Source: Halobacillus mangrovi (lineage in GTDB: Bacteria; Bacillota; Bacilli; Bacillales; Halobacillaceae). Taken from it: a stretch of 64,000 bases of DNA. Of the stretch, positions 22,939 to 36,599 are shown piece after piece. Location of the stretch: assembly GCF_002097535.1 (NCBI RefSeq), contig NZ_CP020772.1, forward strand, positions 124,001-188,000, written 5' to 3'. The translations under genes were made by a program, and so were the position numbers. A model generated the notes under the pieces. That model saw nothing but the letters and a program-made list of their open reading frames with translations. It searched no databases and had not been told where the DNA came from. Position 1 is the first letter of the stretch. Each line of letters begins with the position of its first letter.

Positions 22939-23217
22939 ATGAAATCTACAGGTATCGTACGTAAAGTTGACGAACTTGGTCGCGTGGTTATCCCGATTGA
23001 GCTTCGTCGCACACTAGGAATCAATGAAAAAGACGCTTTGGAAATTTATGTTGACGATGATCGCATCGTCCTTAAAAAGTACAAGCCTAACATGACTTGT
23101 CATGTGACTGGGGAAGTTTCAGACGAAAATATGAAACTTGCTAACGGCAATCTTGTGCTATCTAAAGAAGGCGCACAAATGCTGTTACAAGAAATTCAGT
23201 CAAACCTAACTAAATAA
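22939..23217 (+). CDS. abrB: transition-state regulator AbrB
   Basis: The 92-residue protein has the swapped-hairpin DNA-binding domain (MKSTGIVRKVDELGRVVIPI) and a short C-terminal multimerisation domain, nearly identical to B. subtilis AbrB. It represses post-exponential genes until Spo0A turns it off. The ATG at 22939 follows GAGGGGAG; the open frame upstream of it is not conserved. It is the only plus-strand gene in the left 31 kb, convergent with rsmI. Confidence 0.97.
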   Translation: MKSTGIVRKVDELGRVVIPIELRRTLGINEKDALEIYVDDDRIVLKKYKPNMTCHVTGEVSDENMKLANGNLVLSKEGAQMLLQEIQSNLTK

Positions 23218-23294
23218 AATAGATAAATAGAAAGATAAACATAGAGAGACGACTACAAAGGTTACTCATTGACGACATGACATATGTTCGAACA

Positions 23295-23336
23295 AAACCC
23301 CTTACTGTTAACAGGCCTGACAGTAAGGGGTTTTTA
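23295..23336. terminator. bidirectional terminator abrB / rsmI
   Basis: AAAACCCCTTACTGT and ACAGTAAGGGGTTTT form a perfect 15-bp stem with an 11-base loop and T tracts on both strands, serving both convergent genes. Confidence 0.95.
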
Positions 23337-23344
23337 TGATGTCT

Positions 23345-24220
23345 TTAGTCTTTTTCTACATGGTAGGCTTGGTAGACATCTCTTTTTGACATTTTACGGT
23401 CCACGGAGGTTTGCTTGATGGCTTCTTTACTTTTCATGTTTTCCGTTTCAATATAATGATTGACATGATCAATGATCGATAAATGGGTCCACCAGAAATC
23501 GTCTTCCCTTTCTTGTTCCTCTGCCCCCTCTACGATGATGCAAAACTCGCCTCGAACATCCTCTTGTTCAGCCCAGTTAACCAATTCTTCCAGGCTGCCT
23601 CGAACATATTCTTCATAGCGCTTCGTCAATTCACGGGCTAATGTGGCTTGCCGATCTCCGAATATCTCCCGTACATGACGGAGCATCTCTTTTAGACGAT
23701 GGGGAGATTCATAAAAAATAATAGTCGCTGATATATTTTTAAGCGCTGTTAATTCAGCTTCCCGCTCTTTCTTTTTTCGTGGCAAAAAGCCACAAAACTG
23801 AAACCGATCTGTTGAAAGCCCTGAACCAGCTAGTGCAGGAAGAGCTGCATTTGCTCCAGGTAAAACGATAACAGGAAGATCTTCTTGAATGGCTTGGCGA
23901 ACCAAATCCGATCCTGGATCAGATATGCCAGGCATCCCAGCATCACTCACGACCGCAATCCGATCCCCTGCGCTAATCTGATCAATCAATTGAGGCCCTC
24001 TCGTTTGTTTATTATGTTCATGATAGCTAATCAGAGAGGTATGGATATCAAAGTGGTTCAGCAGTTTTTTAGTATTCCGGGTATCTTCCGCTGCAATAGC
24101 GTCAGCGTTTTTCAACGTTTCTACTGCACGAAAAGTCATATCATTTAAATTTCCGATCGGGGTCGGCACGATATAAAGAGCTCCCTGCTCCTCATCCTTA
24201 AAACTATTTTGTATTTTCAT
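23345..24220 (-). CDS. rsmI: 16S rRNA 2'-O-methyltransferase RsmI (YabC)
   Basis: The 291-residue SAM-dependent enzyme of the tetrapyrrole-methylase superfamily methylates C1402 of 16S rRNA. LYIVPTPIGNLNDMTFRAVE, AAEDTRNTKKLL and VVSDAGMPGISDPG are the family motifs within the first 100 residues. The ATG at 24220 is used, with GGGAG eight bases upstream. It overlaps the end of yazA by 17 bases, so trmN6, yazA and rsmI form one translationally coupled unit. Confidence 0.95.
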   Translation of the reverse strand: MKIQNSFKDEEQGALYIVPTPIGNLNDMTFRAVETLKNADAIAAEDTRNTKKLLNHFDIHTSLISYHEHNKQTRGPQLIDQISAGDRIAVVSDAGMPGISDPGSDLVRQAIQEDLPVIVLPGANAALPALAGSGLSTDRFQFCGFLPRKKKEREAELTALKNISATIIFYESPHRLKEMLRHVREIFGDRQATLARELTKRYEEYVRGSLEELVNWAEQEDVRGEFCIIVEGAEEQEREDDFWWTHLSIIDHVNHYIETENMKSKEAIKQTSVDRKMSKRDVYQAYHVEKD

Positions 24221-24488
24221 CCACCATGCTCCCTTCTGATTCTCCAATAATCCACGCTTCTTTTTGGGAACGAGACATTCGCTTTACCCGATATTCCTGC
24301 TGCATCGCTTCTTTCTTTGTTTCAAAGGTTTTTACAGCTTCTAAAATGAAGGGACCTCTCCCACGAGTGTATTTCGCACCTTTTCCTTCTTCATGCTTTC
24401 GTAAACGAGCCTCTAAGTTATTCGTGTAGCCTGTATAAAGCGTTTGATCTTTACACCGAAGCACATAAACGACATGCTCATTTTCCAT
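24204..24488 (-). CDS. yazA: GIY-YIG nuclease-domain protein (YazA)
   Basis: A 94-residue single-domain protein: [20 protein letters not shown] carries the GIY-YIG element (here in VYVL/YTGYT form), and the catalytic Arg follows in the next helix. Length matches the UPF0213/YazA family; the biological role is unknown. It overlaps trmN6 by 11 bases and rsmI by 17. Confidence 0.93.
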   Translation of the reverse strand: MENEHVVYVLRCKDQTLYTGYTNNLEARLRKHEEGKGAKYTRGRGPFILEAVKTFETKKEAMQQEYRVKRMSRSQKEAWIIGESEGSMVDENTK

Positions 24489-25221
24489 AAAGGATTTCCT
24501 TTAATTCCGGAGTATATTCGTTCTCGTTCGTAAGTGCGTATAAAGGGGGAAGGATAGTTAGGCCTGGTTTACCGTCTCTTGTCCCTTCAATCAATAAAAT
24601 ATTTGCTTCTTTGCCCTCTTTGGGATAAACGAGACGCATGCGCTTCGGCTCAAGCTTATGCTTCTTAAACAGCTCAATAATTTCGACCAATCGATCAGGT
24701 CTGTGAACCATCGATACCTTACCGCCAGATTTAGCAAGACGGCTGCAGGATTCAATGACATCTTCAAGCGAACAATAAATCTCATGTCTGGCGATGGCGA
24801 AATGCTCATTGAGATTCTGTTCATCTGATTTTGGAGTTGGAAAATAAGGGGGATTGCATGTCACAAGGTCAAACTTGCGATTGCCATAATAGGCCGGCAT
24901 GTCTTTTAGATCTCCATGTATCATACTTAGCTGGTCTTCTAGTCCATTTAATTCGACATTACGAAGAGCCATATCGTAGAGGCGTTCCTGTAGTTCCACC
25001 CCTGTAATAGGAACACTTGACCTTCTTGATAAAAACAGAGGGATAACTCCATTTCCCGTACATAAATCAAGAATTTTACCTCGCGTTTTCGGTACGTACG
25101 TGAAATCTGCCAGCAAAACTGCATCTAAAGAAAAAGCGAATACGCTGGGGCTTTGGATAATTCTCATATTTTCTTCCGCTAATAGATAATCGATTCGTTC
25201 ATCTCCATACAATTGAACCAT
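24478..25221 (-). CDS. trmN6: tRNA1(Val) adenine-37 N6-methyltransferase-like protein
   Basis: The 247-residue Rossmann methyltransferase has the SAM loop [16 protein letters not shown] near 50 and the amino-methylase motif CNPPYFP near 117. It is homologous to YabB/TrmN6 and probably modifies A37 of tRNA-Val, though substrate is inferred. An AGAAAA-rich weak ribosome site precedes the ATG. Same neighbourhood as in B. subtilis. Confidence 0.88.
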   Translation of the reverse strand: MVQLYGDERIDYLLAEENMRIIQSPSVFAFSLDAVLLADFTYVPKTRGKILDLCTGNGVIPLFLSRRSSVPITGVELQERLYDMALRNVELNGLEDQLSMIHGDLKDMPAYYGNRKFDLVTCNPPYFPTPKSDEQNLNEHFAIARHEIYCSLEDVIESCSRLAKSGGKVSMVHRPDRLVEIIELFKKHKLEPKRMRLVYPKEGKEANILLIEGTRDGKPGLTILPPLYALTNENEYTPELKEILYGK

Positions 25222-25267
25222 ATTTTCTTTTCCTTTCTTGTACTATAAACATTGAAATGATGGTGAA

Positions 25268-25374
25268 TGGGAAAACGGCTCCCGTTCGGTGGGCATGTGC
25301 TGAGCCTCCTCAGACTTCGTCTTCCGGGGTCTCACCTATCATGTTTTTCCCACAGGAGTCTCGCCGTTTTCCCA
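25268..25374. repeat. interspersed palindromic repeat, copy 2 (inverted)
   Basis: A 107-bp element with perfect 12-bp terminal inverted repeats, TGGGAAAACGGC and GCCGTTTTCCCA. It contains GTGGGCATGTGCTGAGCCTCCTC, close to the reverse complement of a block in copy 1, so it is inverted relative to copies 1 and 3. It lies between yabA and trmN6; no gene is present. Confidence 0.85.
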
Positions 25375-25521
25375 TCCCCGATACGTTATAAAAGAGCTCT
25401 AACAATTCTTGTATAGCAGAGGGTTTTCAGCCTACTAATGTTGTGATTCAGTGCTACCAACTTGTTTTCCTTGGAAAGGGACTACACTAGCAGAATCCCG
25501 AGAAATAGTTTTGGCATGGAG

Positions 25522-25632
25522 AGTTGGGGAAGGGGGAGACTCCTGTGGGATAATAGTACAGAGTGAGATCCCACAGGGCGAAGCCCGAGGAAGCTCACCG
25601 TACGCCCACGGAAAGCGACTCCTTCCCCAACT
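25522..25632. repeat. interspersed palindromic repeat, copy 3
   Basis: A 111-bp element with perfect 12-bp terminal inverted repeats, AGTTGGGGAAGG and CCTTCCCCAACT. It shares GCCCGAGGAAGCTCACC and CCCACGGAAAGCGAC blocks with copy 1. It sits 147 bp from copy 2 in opposite orientation. The rest of 25222-25725 holds nothing I can name. Confidence 0.85.
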
Positions 25633-25726
25633 TCCCTTTCTACACACAATCTTAATCCTGCTAATTAACGTAATGTAATGAATCCTAATAATAAAACATT
25701 GTTTAAAAGAGTTGTTTATATAAAGA

Positions 25727-25757
25727 GAGCCCTTCCTCGGTTGAGCAAGGAAAGGCT
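25727..25757 (-). terminator. possible terminator of yabA
   Basis: Minus strand AGCCTTTCCT, 10-base loop, AGGAAGGGCT, then CTCTTT. The T run is weak. Confidence 0.5.
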
Positions 25758-25768
25758 TGGACCTGGGA

Positions 25769-26116
25769 TTATTTCTTTTTGTTTAAAAACGATAAACAGA
25801 ATAAACAATCTTCATCTCTGGGACTGCCAAAATGTAAATTACAAATATGAAAACCTTCTTCATAGAGTCGTGCTAAATTATCGTAACCTTCTCCAACAGC
25901 CGGTCCCCGGTCTTGTTTAGAGTTGGATGATTTCTGTTTTTCCTGTTCTGTTTCCTTATCTAATCGCTGCCTTAAATGATGATTTTCAAGCGATAAATGC
26001 TGGTTCTCTTCCAGCAAATAAGCAAGCTGCTTTTTTAAATCGCCAAGCTGTTCATACAGCTCACCAATCTGGCTTTCTAAATGGGATACATGTTCAAATA
26101 TGGCTTTCTTTTTCAC
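25769..26116 (-). CDS. yabA: replication initiation control protein YabA
   Basis: The 115-residue protein has an N-terminal coiled coil (leucine zipper, residues 5-60) and a C-terminal zinc-binding domain with [20 protein letters not shown] and the [12 protein letters not shown] tail. YabA bridges DnaA and DnaN and restrains over-initiation. The GTG at 26116 is chosen: GGGTGGAG lies just upstream and the family starts at this point; the open frame extends 17 further codons that lack similarity. It sits between ricT and the trmN6 cluster as in B. subtilis. Confidence 0.94.
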   Translation of the reverse strand: MKKKAIFEHVSHLESQIGELYEQLGDLKKQLAYLLEENQHLSLENHHLRQRLDKETEQEKQKSSNSKQDRGPAVGEGYDNLARLYEEGFHICNLHFGSPRDEDCLFCLSFLNKKK

Positions 26117-26132
26117 GCTTGACTCCACCCTT

Positions 26133-26960
26133 TTACTCTGTGGCTTCTGTTTGAACGACTCCTTCATCGATCAACTCTTGTAAGGAGTACTCAAGAACAC
26201 GTTCTTTATCACGGAATTCGATTTGGACCATACGCTCAAGCATATTCAAGCCGACCACTTTTCCTTTTCCGAAAGAAGTCGCAATGCTTTCACCCAAATC
26301 AGGCAGTTCTTTCTTAGCGATTTCATAATCATCATTCTCATATTTAAGGCAGCACATTAAACGACCGCATAGGCCCGAAATTTTTGCTGGATTTAAAGAT
26401 AGATTTTGGTCTTTGGCCATTTTTATGGATACAGGTTCAAAGTCACCTAAGAAAGTGGAACAGCATAGCATCCGTCCACACGGACCAATTCCACCTAACA
26501 TCTTCGCTTCGTCTCGCACCCCGATTTGACGCAGTTCAATCCGGGTTTTAAACACAGAAGCTAAATCTTTTACCAATGTACGGAAATCAACCCGTCCATC
26601 AGCGGTAAAGTAGAAAATCACTTTATTACGGTCAAACGTATATTCAACATCAACAAGATTCATGTCCAATTTATGTTCACGAATTTTCTTTTCACAAATG
26701 CGGTAAGCTTCTGAGGCATTGTCCTTGTTTTCATCCACGGTTACTTTATCTTTATCATCTGCAATACGGATGACTTTTTTAAGAGGCAAGACGACATCTT
26801 CTTCGTCTACGGATTTATTAGCAATGACAACTTTCCCGAACTCAATCCCGCGTACTGTCTCGACAATGACATAATCTTCTGTCGTCATTTTCATTTCGCC
26901 AGGATCAAAATAATAAATTTTCCCCGCTTGCTTAAATCGGACACCTACAACTTCGATCAC
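26133..26960 (-). CDS. ricT: RicT (YaaT), Y-complex subunit
   Basis: The 275-residue PSP1-domain protein has the paired Cys clusters [18 protein letters not shown] and [18 protein letters not shown] that hold iron-sulfur clusters in the RicAFT complex. The complex promotes RNase Y cleavage of specific mRNAs and speeds Spo0A phosphorylation, biofilm formation and competence. Start is GTG at 26960, seven bases after the holB stop, so co-translation is likely. Confidence 0.95.
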   Translation of the reverse strand: MIEVVGVRFKQAGKIYYFDPGEMKMTTEDYVIVETVRGIEFGKVVIANKSVDEEDVVLPLKKVIRIADDKDKVTVDENKDNASEAYRICEKKIREHKLDMNLVDVEYTFDRNKVIFYFTADGRVDFRTLVKDLASVFKTRIELRQIGVRDEAKMLGGIGPCGRMLCCSTFLGDFEPVSIKMAKDQNLSLNPAKISGLCGRLMCCLKYENDDYEIAKKELPDLGESIATSFGKGKVVGLNMLERMVQIEFRDKERVLEYSLQELIDEGVVQTEATE

Positions 26961-26967
26961 TCGATCA

Positions 26968-27954
26968 TCACCTCTGTAGTTGAAGGGTAAGTTGCTCCAT
27001 CACTAAGTTAGGATGGACATTTTGATTTATCTTTCGTTTCGCCTCAAGTATATAACTTAAGCATTGAGCGGATGATTGACGTGACCATCTCATCGCTGCC
27101 TGTTCCAGTTTTTCTCTCTCTGTTATAAACACAATAGAATCTTCCCGGTCCAAATATTGGTTAATGATATCCTGGAACCAAAGCATCAACACGTCAAGAC
27201 CTCGCTGTAAATGCTTACGTTCTTTAAAATGAGGCATCCACTGGTGGTTGATAAATAAAAGTCCTTCATTTGGTTTATTTTGAAGCACTTCAATTAATTG
27301 TATCACTAATTTTCGAACATTAGCAAACCACTCATCTTCATTCATTTCCAGGGCTTCTGTCAAATTATTTGTAAGGGACGCCAATAGTTTTGCATTCGAT
27401 TCGGAAACACCTTCTGCTATGAGCATTTTTTCCACTCTTCTCGAATTCAGCGGCTGAAGAGCAAGCAGCTGGCACCGGGATCGAATCGTATCCAAAATGG
27501 TCTGTCCACTTTCCGTTAATAGCATCGCAGTTGTTTGCTGGCTCGGCTCTTCCAAAAATTTAAGAAGACGGTTGGATGCGTTTGTCGTCATCTTGTCTGC
27601 ATCTACGATGATATAAACTTTACGGTTAGACTCCATCCCTGTATAGGTAAATTCTTTTTGTAAGTGAAGAATCTGTTCTTTTTTAATGGACTGTCCTTCG
27701 GGTTCTACCCAGTGAAGATCAGGATGGTTCCCGGAATCAATCCGATGGCAGTCTCTACATTCTAGACAAGGTTCAGCTCCAGTCCGGTTTTTACAAAAGA
27801 TGCTTTTAGCAAATAATATACTCAATTCTTTTTTGCCGGTTCCTCTGCTCCCCTGAAAAAGATAGGCATGAGAAATTCGGTCTTTCTTAAAGCTGTTCAT
27901 AAGCATCTGGGCAGCTAAAGGCTGAATTTCTTTCATCTCTTTCCATGTCTGCAT
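26968..27954 (-). CDS. holB: DNA polymerase III delta' subunit
   Basis: The 328-residue clamp-loader AAA+ subunit contains FQGSRGTGKKELSI (Walker A) near 33, a zinc module CLECRDCHR near 60 and VDADKMTTNASNRLLKFLEEP near 112. It works with DnaX, encoded at 38350-40059 in this window, to load the beta clamp. The sequence after about residue 210 is divergent, as in other Bacillus HolB proteins. Confidence 0.95.
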   Translation of the reverse strand: MQTWKEMKEIQPLAAQMLMNSFKKDRISHAYLFQGSRGTGKKELSILFAKSIFCKNRTGAEPCLECRDCHRIDSGNHPDLHWVEPEGQSIKKEQILHLQKEFTYTGMESNRKVYIIVDADKMTTNASNRLLKFLEEPSQQTTAMLLTESGQTILDTIRSRCQLLALQPLNSRRVEKMLIAEGVSESNAKLLASLTNNLTEALEMNEDEWFANVRKLVIQLIEVLQNKPNEGLLFINHQWMPHFKERKHLQRGLDVLMLWFQDIINQYLDREDSIVFITEREKLEQAAMRWSRQSSAQCLSYILEAKRKINQNVHPNLVMEQLTLQLQR

Positions 27955-27969
27955 AAAGCCATTCCGTCC

Positions 27970-28410
27970 TTACGTATATAAATTAATTAGCAGACCTTTG
28001 ATTTCTCCAATCATCCCTAACATATCAATCGATCGCCTTTCTTGCTCAATGACAATCTCCGTCAGCTGCTTCAATTGATCATCTACAGTTTCTACGATCG
28101 TTAATTTACGGGTTTGGCCATTTTGATTCCAGCTATGGGAATGTTTTAGACTCATCCCGGATTGTGCAGCTTCCTTAATAAACTCCTTGATGAGCCGTTT
28201 ATACTTAGCTAAGTCTTTAAAAGAGCGCGTGCGAACCAATCGATCCCCTTGTGAACTTATCTTCTTCATCAGCTGGTTTAATTGAGCCTCTTGTAATTGC
28301 CTCGTTTGAGACTGGACTAGGGTGTCAAAATTGGAGCGTCCTTGCGGCTGTTTGGAAGATGGTTTCTTAGCTGAATCCAACTGTGTCCGCATTTCTTGAC
28401 TAACTTTCAT
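27970..28410 (-). CDS. yaaR: YaaR family protein (DUF327)
   Basis: A 146-residue, charged, mostly helical protein of unknown function, with an N-terminal Ser/Gln-rich stretch and a conserved core near FIKEAAQSGMSLKHSHSWN. It sits between the c-di-AMP receptor gene and holB, as in B. subtilis. GAAGGAG precedes the ATG. Confidence 0.88.
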   Translation of the reverse strand: MKVSQEMRTQLDSAKKPSSKQPQGRSNFDTLVQSQTRQLQEAQLNQLMKKISSQGDRLVRTRSFKDLAKYKRLIKEFIKEAAQSGMSLKHSHSWNQNGQTRKLTIVETVDDQLKQLTEIVIEQERRSIDMLGMIGEIKGLLINLYT

Positions 28411-28425
28411 TCTAAAGCTCCTTCG

Positions 28426-28800
<375 letters not shown>

Positions 28801-29439
28801 TCATTCATGCTTTGATGGAAGATAATTCTTTAAAACTTCTTCCGCTTCCTCTTTTACCTTGTCAAAAGACTGACCAGCATTGATAATTTTTATACGTTCC
28901 TGATAACGCTCAGCTAACTGATGATAGGCTTCATAAACCTTTTGATGAAAATCAATTTTTTCCAAGTCAAGCCTGTTTTGTTCCCGTCCTTTGTTAGCAG
29001 TGATTCGGCGTAGTCCTTCTTCTGGATCGATATCAAATAATAGAGTCAGGTCTGGCATACAGTTTTCAATAGCAAAGTCATTAATTTTGTAAACTTCATC
29101 CATCCCTAATCCTCTTGCGTATCCTTGATAAGCAAGACTTGAATCAATGAAACGATCGCATAAGACGATTTTTCCTGACTGAAGTGCAGGTACCACTTTC
29201 TCGACGAGATGCTGTCTGCGGGCTGCTGCATAGAGCAAAGCCTCTGTTCGACCGTCCATTGCTGTATGAGAGCGATTTAAAATAACCTCACGTATCTTTT
29301 CTGCGATCTCAATCCCGCCAGGTTCTCTTGTTTCTAATACAGGGTACCCTTGTTGTCGTAAATCTTTCCCGATTTCTTGGAGCATAGATGATTTTCCTGC
29401 CCCTTCACCACCTTCAAATGTAACAAATAAACCCTTCAC
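28801..29439 (-). CDS. tmk: thymidylate kinase
   Basis: The 212-residue enzyme phosphorylates dTMP to dTDP. P-loop [14 protein letters not shown] near 7, the REPGG element near 40, the [19 protein letters not shown] signature near 95 and a lid near 148 (GREQN) are visible. The GTG start at 29439 has AAAGGAG nine bases upstream. It lies directly downstream of yaaO. Confidence 0.97.
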   Translation of the reverse strand: MKGLFVTFEGGEGAGKSSMLQEIGKDLRQQGYPVLETREPGGIEIAEKIREVILNRSHTAMDGRTEALLYAAARRQHLVEKVVPALQSGKIVLCDRFIDSSLAYQGYARGLGMDEVYKINDFAIENCMPDLTLLFDIDPEEGLRRITANKGREQNRLDLEKIDFHQKVYEAYHQLAERYQERIKIINAGQSFDKVKEEAEEVLKNYLPSKHE

Positions 29440-29442
29440 TAT

Positions 29443-30873
29443 TCATTCTCCTTTAAACACACGTATCCCTTGTTCAATATTCTTATTCTGAAAGCGTGCC
29501 CCTTTTTGGACTAAAGAGAGCACACGTTTTTTATGCTCATCTGTAATACGTTCTCCTTTTAATAATAATGGAATTCCTGGTGGGTAAGGAATAACAGCTT
29601 CTGCGGACACTTTCCCCACTGCTCCATCCCAGTCCGTTTTTTTCCCGGTACTTCCACTCATTTCAGAGTACTGCATTACTAAAGTTTCAATTTCCGGAAA
29701 CGAAATTTGATCAATATTTATTGTAGCACGGTTTTTCTCATATTTTAATTGAGAATCGACTTTATCCAGGCACTCTTTCAACCGGTCAACGGGAAGACTT
29801 GGAGCAAGTCCGAAAGTAAAAAGAATTTGATCGAATGCAGCCATTTCAGGATGGATGTCTACTTTTTCAAATTCCTTCATGACTTGGAACCCTGTCCCTT
29901 TTTTGATCCTTAGAGTCATTTTTAAAGGGTCATCATAAGAGGTAACAGGAAGCACGGACCAATGGCCTTCGTAGGATTCAAAAACGCTTCTGATTTGCTC
30001 TATGAACTGGAGAGTCTCCCGTTTTTTTTCTTCTTTCCAATGAGCCAAATAATAACGAGCTAAATCAAGACTTGCCATTAAAGGATAGGATGGGCTGCTG
30101 GATTGAAGCATTTGAAGATAATGTTCGATTTTCATTCGATTTACACGCCTACCCTGAACGTGCAGATAAGATGCCATAGTCATAGCAGGTGCCATTTTAT
30201 GAGCGGATTGAACAACCATATCGGCCCCTAATTGTAAGGCTGAAGGTGGAAATGGATCTCCTAACTGAAAATGGACACCATGGGCCTCATCTATACACAC
30301 AGGAATTCCCTGGGCATGGGCTTCTTTAATAATTTGCTGAAGCGGATAAGTACGTCCAAAGTAGTCAGGATAGGTTAAAAAAATCGCTCGGGCTTTGGGA
30401 TAAGTCTTCAGAGCCTTACGAACAGCAGATAGTGTTATTTTGCTGTACCGTTTAGTCTCCTCTTCATATTCAGGTCCTATGAATATAGGTTTAGCACCTG
30501 CCAGTTCTAAGCCATTTAACACAGACTTGTGGCAGTTACGCTGGACAATAATATCATCTCCAGGACCGCATATAGAGAGGAGCATGGCTAAGTTACCTGA
30601 AGTTGTTCCGTTTACCAAGAAATATGTATGCTCACATTGAAAAAACGCTGCAGCTAGCTTTTGTGCTTGATTAATGACTCCTTCAGGGGCATGCAAGTCA
30701 TCCAGACCGTTAATTTCTGTAGCATCTATGGTTAATATTGCTGAATAATCCTCTTTACCACGTTGGGAAAACACTTGACCATATTTGTGTCCTGGCACAT
30801 GAAAAGATAGAGGATTTTTCTTTTTGTTTTCTACTAGTGCATCATATAATGGGGTTTTACATTGACTGCTCAC
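29443..30873 (-). CDS. yaaO: Orn/Lys/Arg decarboxylase family PLP enzyme (YaaO)
   Basis: A fold-type I PLP enzyme of 476 residues from the GTG at 30873. FHVPGHKYGQVF near the start, CIDEAHGVHFQLG with the PLP-binding Asp, and the Schiff-base Lys in VVQSAHKMAPAMTM match the short-form Bacillus decarboxylases. Substrate is not predictable with certainty; Arg or Lys is likely. I prefer the GTG because AAGGTGAG sits just upstream and homologues start near TPLYDAL; the frame opens 11 codons earlier with an ATG lacking a ribosome site. xpaC and yaaN, present here in B. subtilis, are absent. Confidence 0.9.
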   Translation of the reverse strand: MSSQCKTPLYDALVENKKKNPLSFHVPGHKYGQVFSQRGKEDYSAILTIDATEINGLDDLHAPEGVINQAQKLAAAFFQCEHTYFLVNGTTSGNLAMLLSICGPGDDIIVQRNCHKSVLNGLELAGAKPIFIGPEYEEETKRYSKITLSAVRKALKTYPKARAIFLTYPDYFGRTYPLQQIIKEAHAQGIPVCIDEAHGVHFQLGDPFPPSALQLGADMVVQSAHKMAPAMTMASYLHVQGRRVNRMKIEHYLQMLQSSSPSYPLMASLDLARYYLAHWKEEKKRETLQFIEQIRSVFESYEGHWSVLPVTSYDDPLKMTLRIKKGTGFQVMKEFEKVDIHPEMAAFDQILFTFGLAPSLPVDRLKECLDKVDSQLKYEKNRATINIDQISFPEIETLVMQYSEMSGSTGKKTDWDGAVGKVSAEAVIPYPPGIPLLLKGERITDEHKKRVLSLVQKGARFQNKNIEQGIRVFKGE

Positions 30874-30945
30874 TGTTCTCACCTTTTTTCTATTATCTTC
30901 TCTCATTTATCGTACAGAAACCGCTACTTTGCCGCAAACATACAA

Positions 30946-30972
30946 ATATCCATCTCTTTTTGAGATGGATAT
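30946..30972 (-). terminator. hairpin after csfB, possible weak terminator
   Basis: ATATCCATCTC and GAGATGGATAT form a perfect 11-bp stem, but only a short T stretch follows on the minus strand. Confidence 0.45.
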
Positions 30973-30988
30973 TATAGCTGCTATGCAA

Positions 30989-31171
30989 TTAAGATGGAAT
31001 CATTGAACGATGTGCTTTTGTCATTTGCTCTACAAAAAACTGATATTTGGGATCATCGGCAGAAGTATTAATCATTTCTTTCTCACAAGAATGACAAATG
31101 TACACTCTCAACAAGTAGATTCCATTTTCTGCTTCCTTGGAACAAATACTGCAACATTGCTTCCTAGCCAT
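30989..31171 (-). CDS. csfB: anti-sigma-G factor Gin (CsfB)
   Basis: The 60-residue protein has two zinc-binding CxxC pairs (CSIC and CHSC) separated by about 20 residues, and the family's TSADDPKYQFFVEQM stretch. It matches Gin/CsfB, which holds sigma-G inactive in the forespore until engulfment is complete. A plausible sigma-F promoter lies upstream. Together with fin this window carries both forespore sigma-switch factors. It sits right after the rRNA operon, as in B. subtilis. Confidence 0.9.
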   Translation of the reverse strand: MARKQCCSICSKEAENGIYLLRVYICHSCEKEMINTSADDPKYQFFVEQMTKAHRSMIPS

Positions 31172-31197
31172 TTTTATTCCTCCCCGTCAGCTTGCTT

Positions 31198-31226
31198 AAG
31201 CATTCTCTTAAAATAGGATGATAAAC
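31198..31226 (-). promoter_or_regulatory. possible sigma-F promoter of csfB
   Basis: Minus strand GTTTA (31222-31226), 14 bases, GAGAATGCTT (31198-31207). The -35 fits GYWTA, while the -10 fits only in part. Confidence 0.4.
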
Positions 31227-31278
31227 AATAGATTTATTTCTAGTATCTCCTAATCTATGAATAATATACGGGAAAAAA

Positions 31279-31312
31279 TAAAAAACCTTAGAAGAAATCT
31301 TCTAAGGTTTTA
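31279..31312 (-). terminator. rRNA operon terminator
   Basis: AAACCTTAGAAGA and TCTTCTAAGGTTT form a perfect stem just past 5S, followed by TTTATTTTTT on the minus strand. Confidence 0.93.
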
Positions 31313-31318
31313 TCGTTG

Positions 31319-31434
31319 ACGTGGCGGCGTCCTACTCTCACGGGGATCGACCCGACTACCATCGGCGCTGAAGAGCTTAACTGCTGTGTTCGGCATGGGA
31401 ACAGGTGTGACCTCTTCGCCTTCACCACCACATC
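31319..31434 (-). rRNA. rrf: 5S ribosomal RNA
   Basis: The minus strand carries the conserved GAAGAGGTCACACC and CCGAACACAGCAGTTAAGCT blocks and GTGAGAGTAGGACG near the 3' end. Length is about 116 bases; ends are approximate. RNase M5 (rnmV, this window) should mature it. Confidence 0.95.
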
Positions 31435-31448
31435 ATATAAAGTTTGAG

Positions 31449-31471
31449 GTGAACCCTCAAAACTGGATAAG
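31449..31471 (-). other. 23S processing stem, 3' arm
   Basis: GTGAACC and TCAAAACTGGATAAG here are complementary to 34504-34526 (CTTATCCAGTTTTCAA and GGTTCAC), so the two flanks of 23S rRNA can pair into an RNase III-type processing stem of about 22 bp. Confidence 0.75.
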
Positions 31472-31508
31472 AATCACAAACATCGGAAACGGTCTTTCAT
31501 GGTAGATA

Positions 31509-34421
<2,913 letters not shown>

Positions 34422-34503
34422 ATCTTGTGAAAAGACGTTGTTTCAATTGATGTTTGATGTCTTGTCATCATCAGGATTATCGAAAGATAATGCCTGATCA
34501 TGT

Positions 34504-34526
34504 CTTATCCAGTTTTCAAGGTTCAC
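34504..34526 (-). other. 23S processing stem, 5' arm
   Basis: Complement of 31449-31471 across the 23S gene. The 16S-23S spacer (34422-34591) holds no tRNA. Confidence 0.75.
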
Positions 34527-34548
34527 ATTGAAAGATCTTTTGATCTCT

Positions 34549-34568
34549 CAAAACTGAACAACCAACCA
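34549..34568 (-). other. 16S processing stem, 3' arm
   Basis: CAAAACTGAACAACCAACCA here is complementary, with one mismatch or bulge, to 36241-36261 upstream of 16S. The pair can form the 16S precursor processing stem. Confidence 0.75.
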
Positions 34569-34587
34569 TGTACGCTTCCGTTTCTAT

Positions 34588-36162
<1,575 letters not shown>

Positions 36163-36240
36163 TAAAGTTTGACTTGCTCATTTGCACACCGAATGTGCTT
36201 GTTGTTTTCTTCTTTAAATAAGAAGAAATAATTGACGTAC

Positions 36241-36261
36241 TGGTTGGTTCGTTCAGTTTTC
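36241..36261 (-). other. 16S processing stem, 5' arm
   Basis: TGGTTGGTTCGTTCAGTTTTC pairs with 34549-34568 on the other side of 16S. Confidence 0.75.
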
Positions 36262-36305
36262 AAAGATCAAATGTTTTGTTCGCCGCTCAAAACAGCGACT
36301 TAATT

Positions 36306-36334
36306 AATATATCATGGTTAGTCGTTTAAGTCAA
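36306..36334 (-). promoter_or_regulatory. rRNA promoter, proximal
   Basis: Minus strand TTGACT (36329-36334), 17 bases, TATATT (36306-36311). Confidence 0.85.
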
Positions 36335-36403
36335 CAAATTTTTTCATGATTTTTTTGTAAGCCGTTTTCGGCTTGTCGCCTCTCTCTTAAAGCGACGCTT
36401 ACT

Positions 36404-36433
36404 AATATATCATGTGAATTCGCTATATGTCAA
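36404..36433 (-). promoter_or_regulatory. rRNA promoter, middle
   Basis: Minus strand TTGACA (36428-36433), 18 bases, TATATT (36404-36409). Its -10 lies 98 bp from that of the proximal promoter. Confidence 0.85.
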
Positions 36434-36500
36434 TAACTTTTTTTATGAAATTTTGTAAGCTGTTTTTGTTAATGGCGCTTTCTTTGAAGCGACAAGTAAT

Positions 36501-36529
36501 AATATAGCATGCTATAAAAATGAACGCAA
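36501..36529 (-). promoter_or_regulatory. rRNA promoter, distal
   Basis: Minus strand TTGCGT (36524-36529), 17 bases, TATATT (36501-36506). Its -10 lies 97 bp from that of the middle promoter. Confidence 0.7.
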
Positions 36530-36599
36530 CCCTTTTCTAGTATTTTTTTATATTTTAAAAGATTACTAATTAAGAAGCTGAACTCCATAACAAAAACGG

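Noticed and set aside
25451..25678. Open frames of 75 and 70 codons across repeat copy 3
   Set aside because: Same reason: they follow the inverted-repeat sequence and have no ribosome site.
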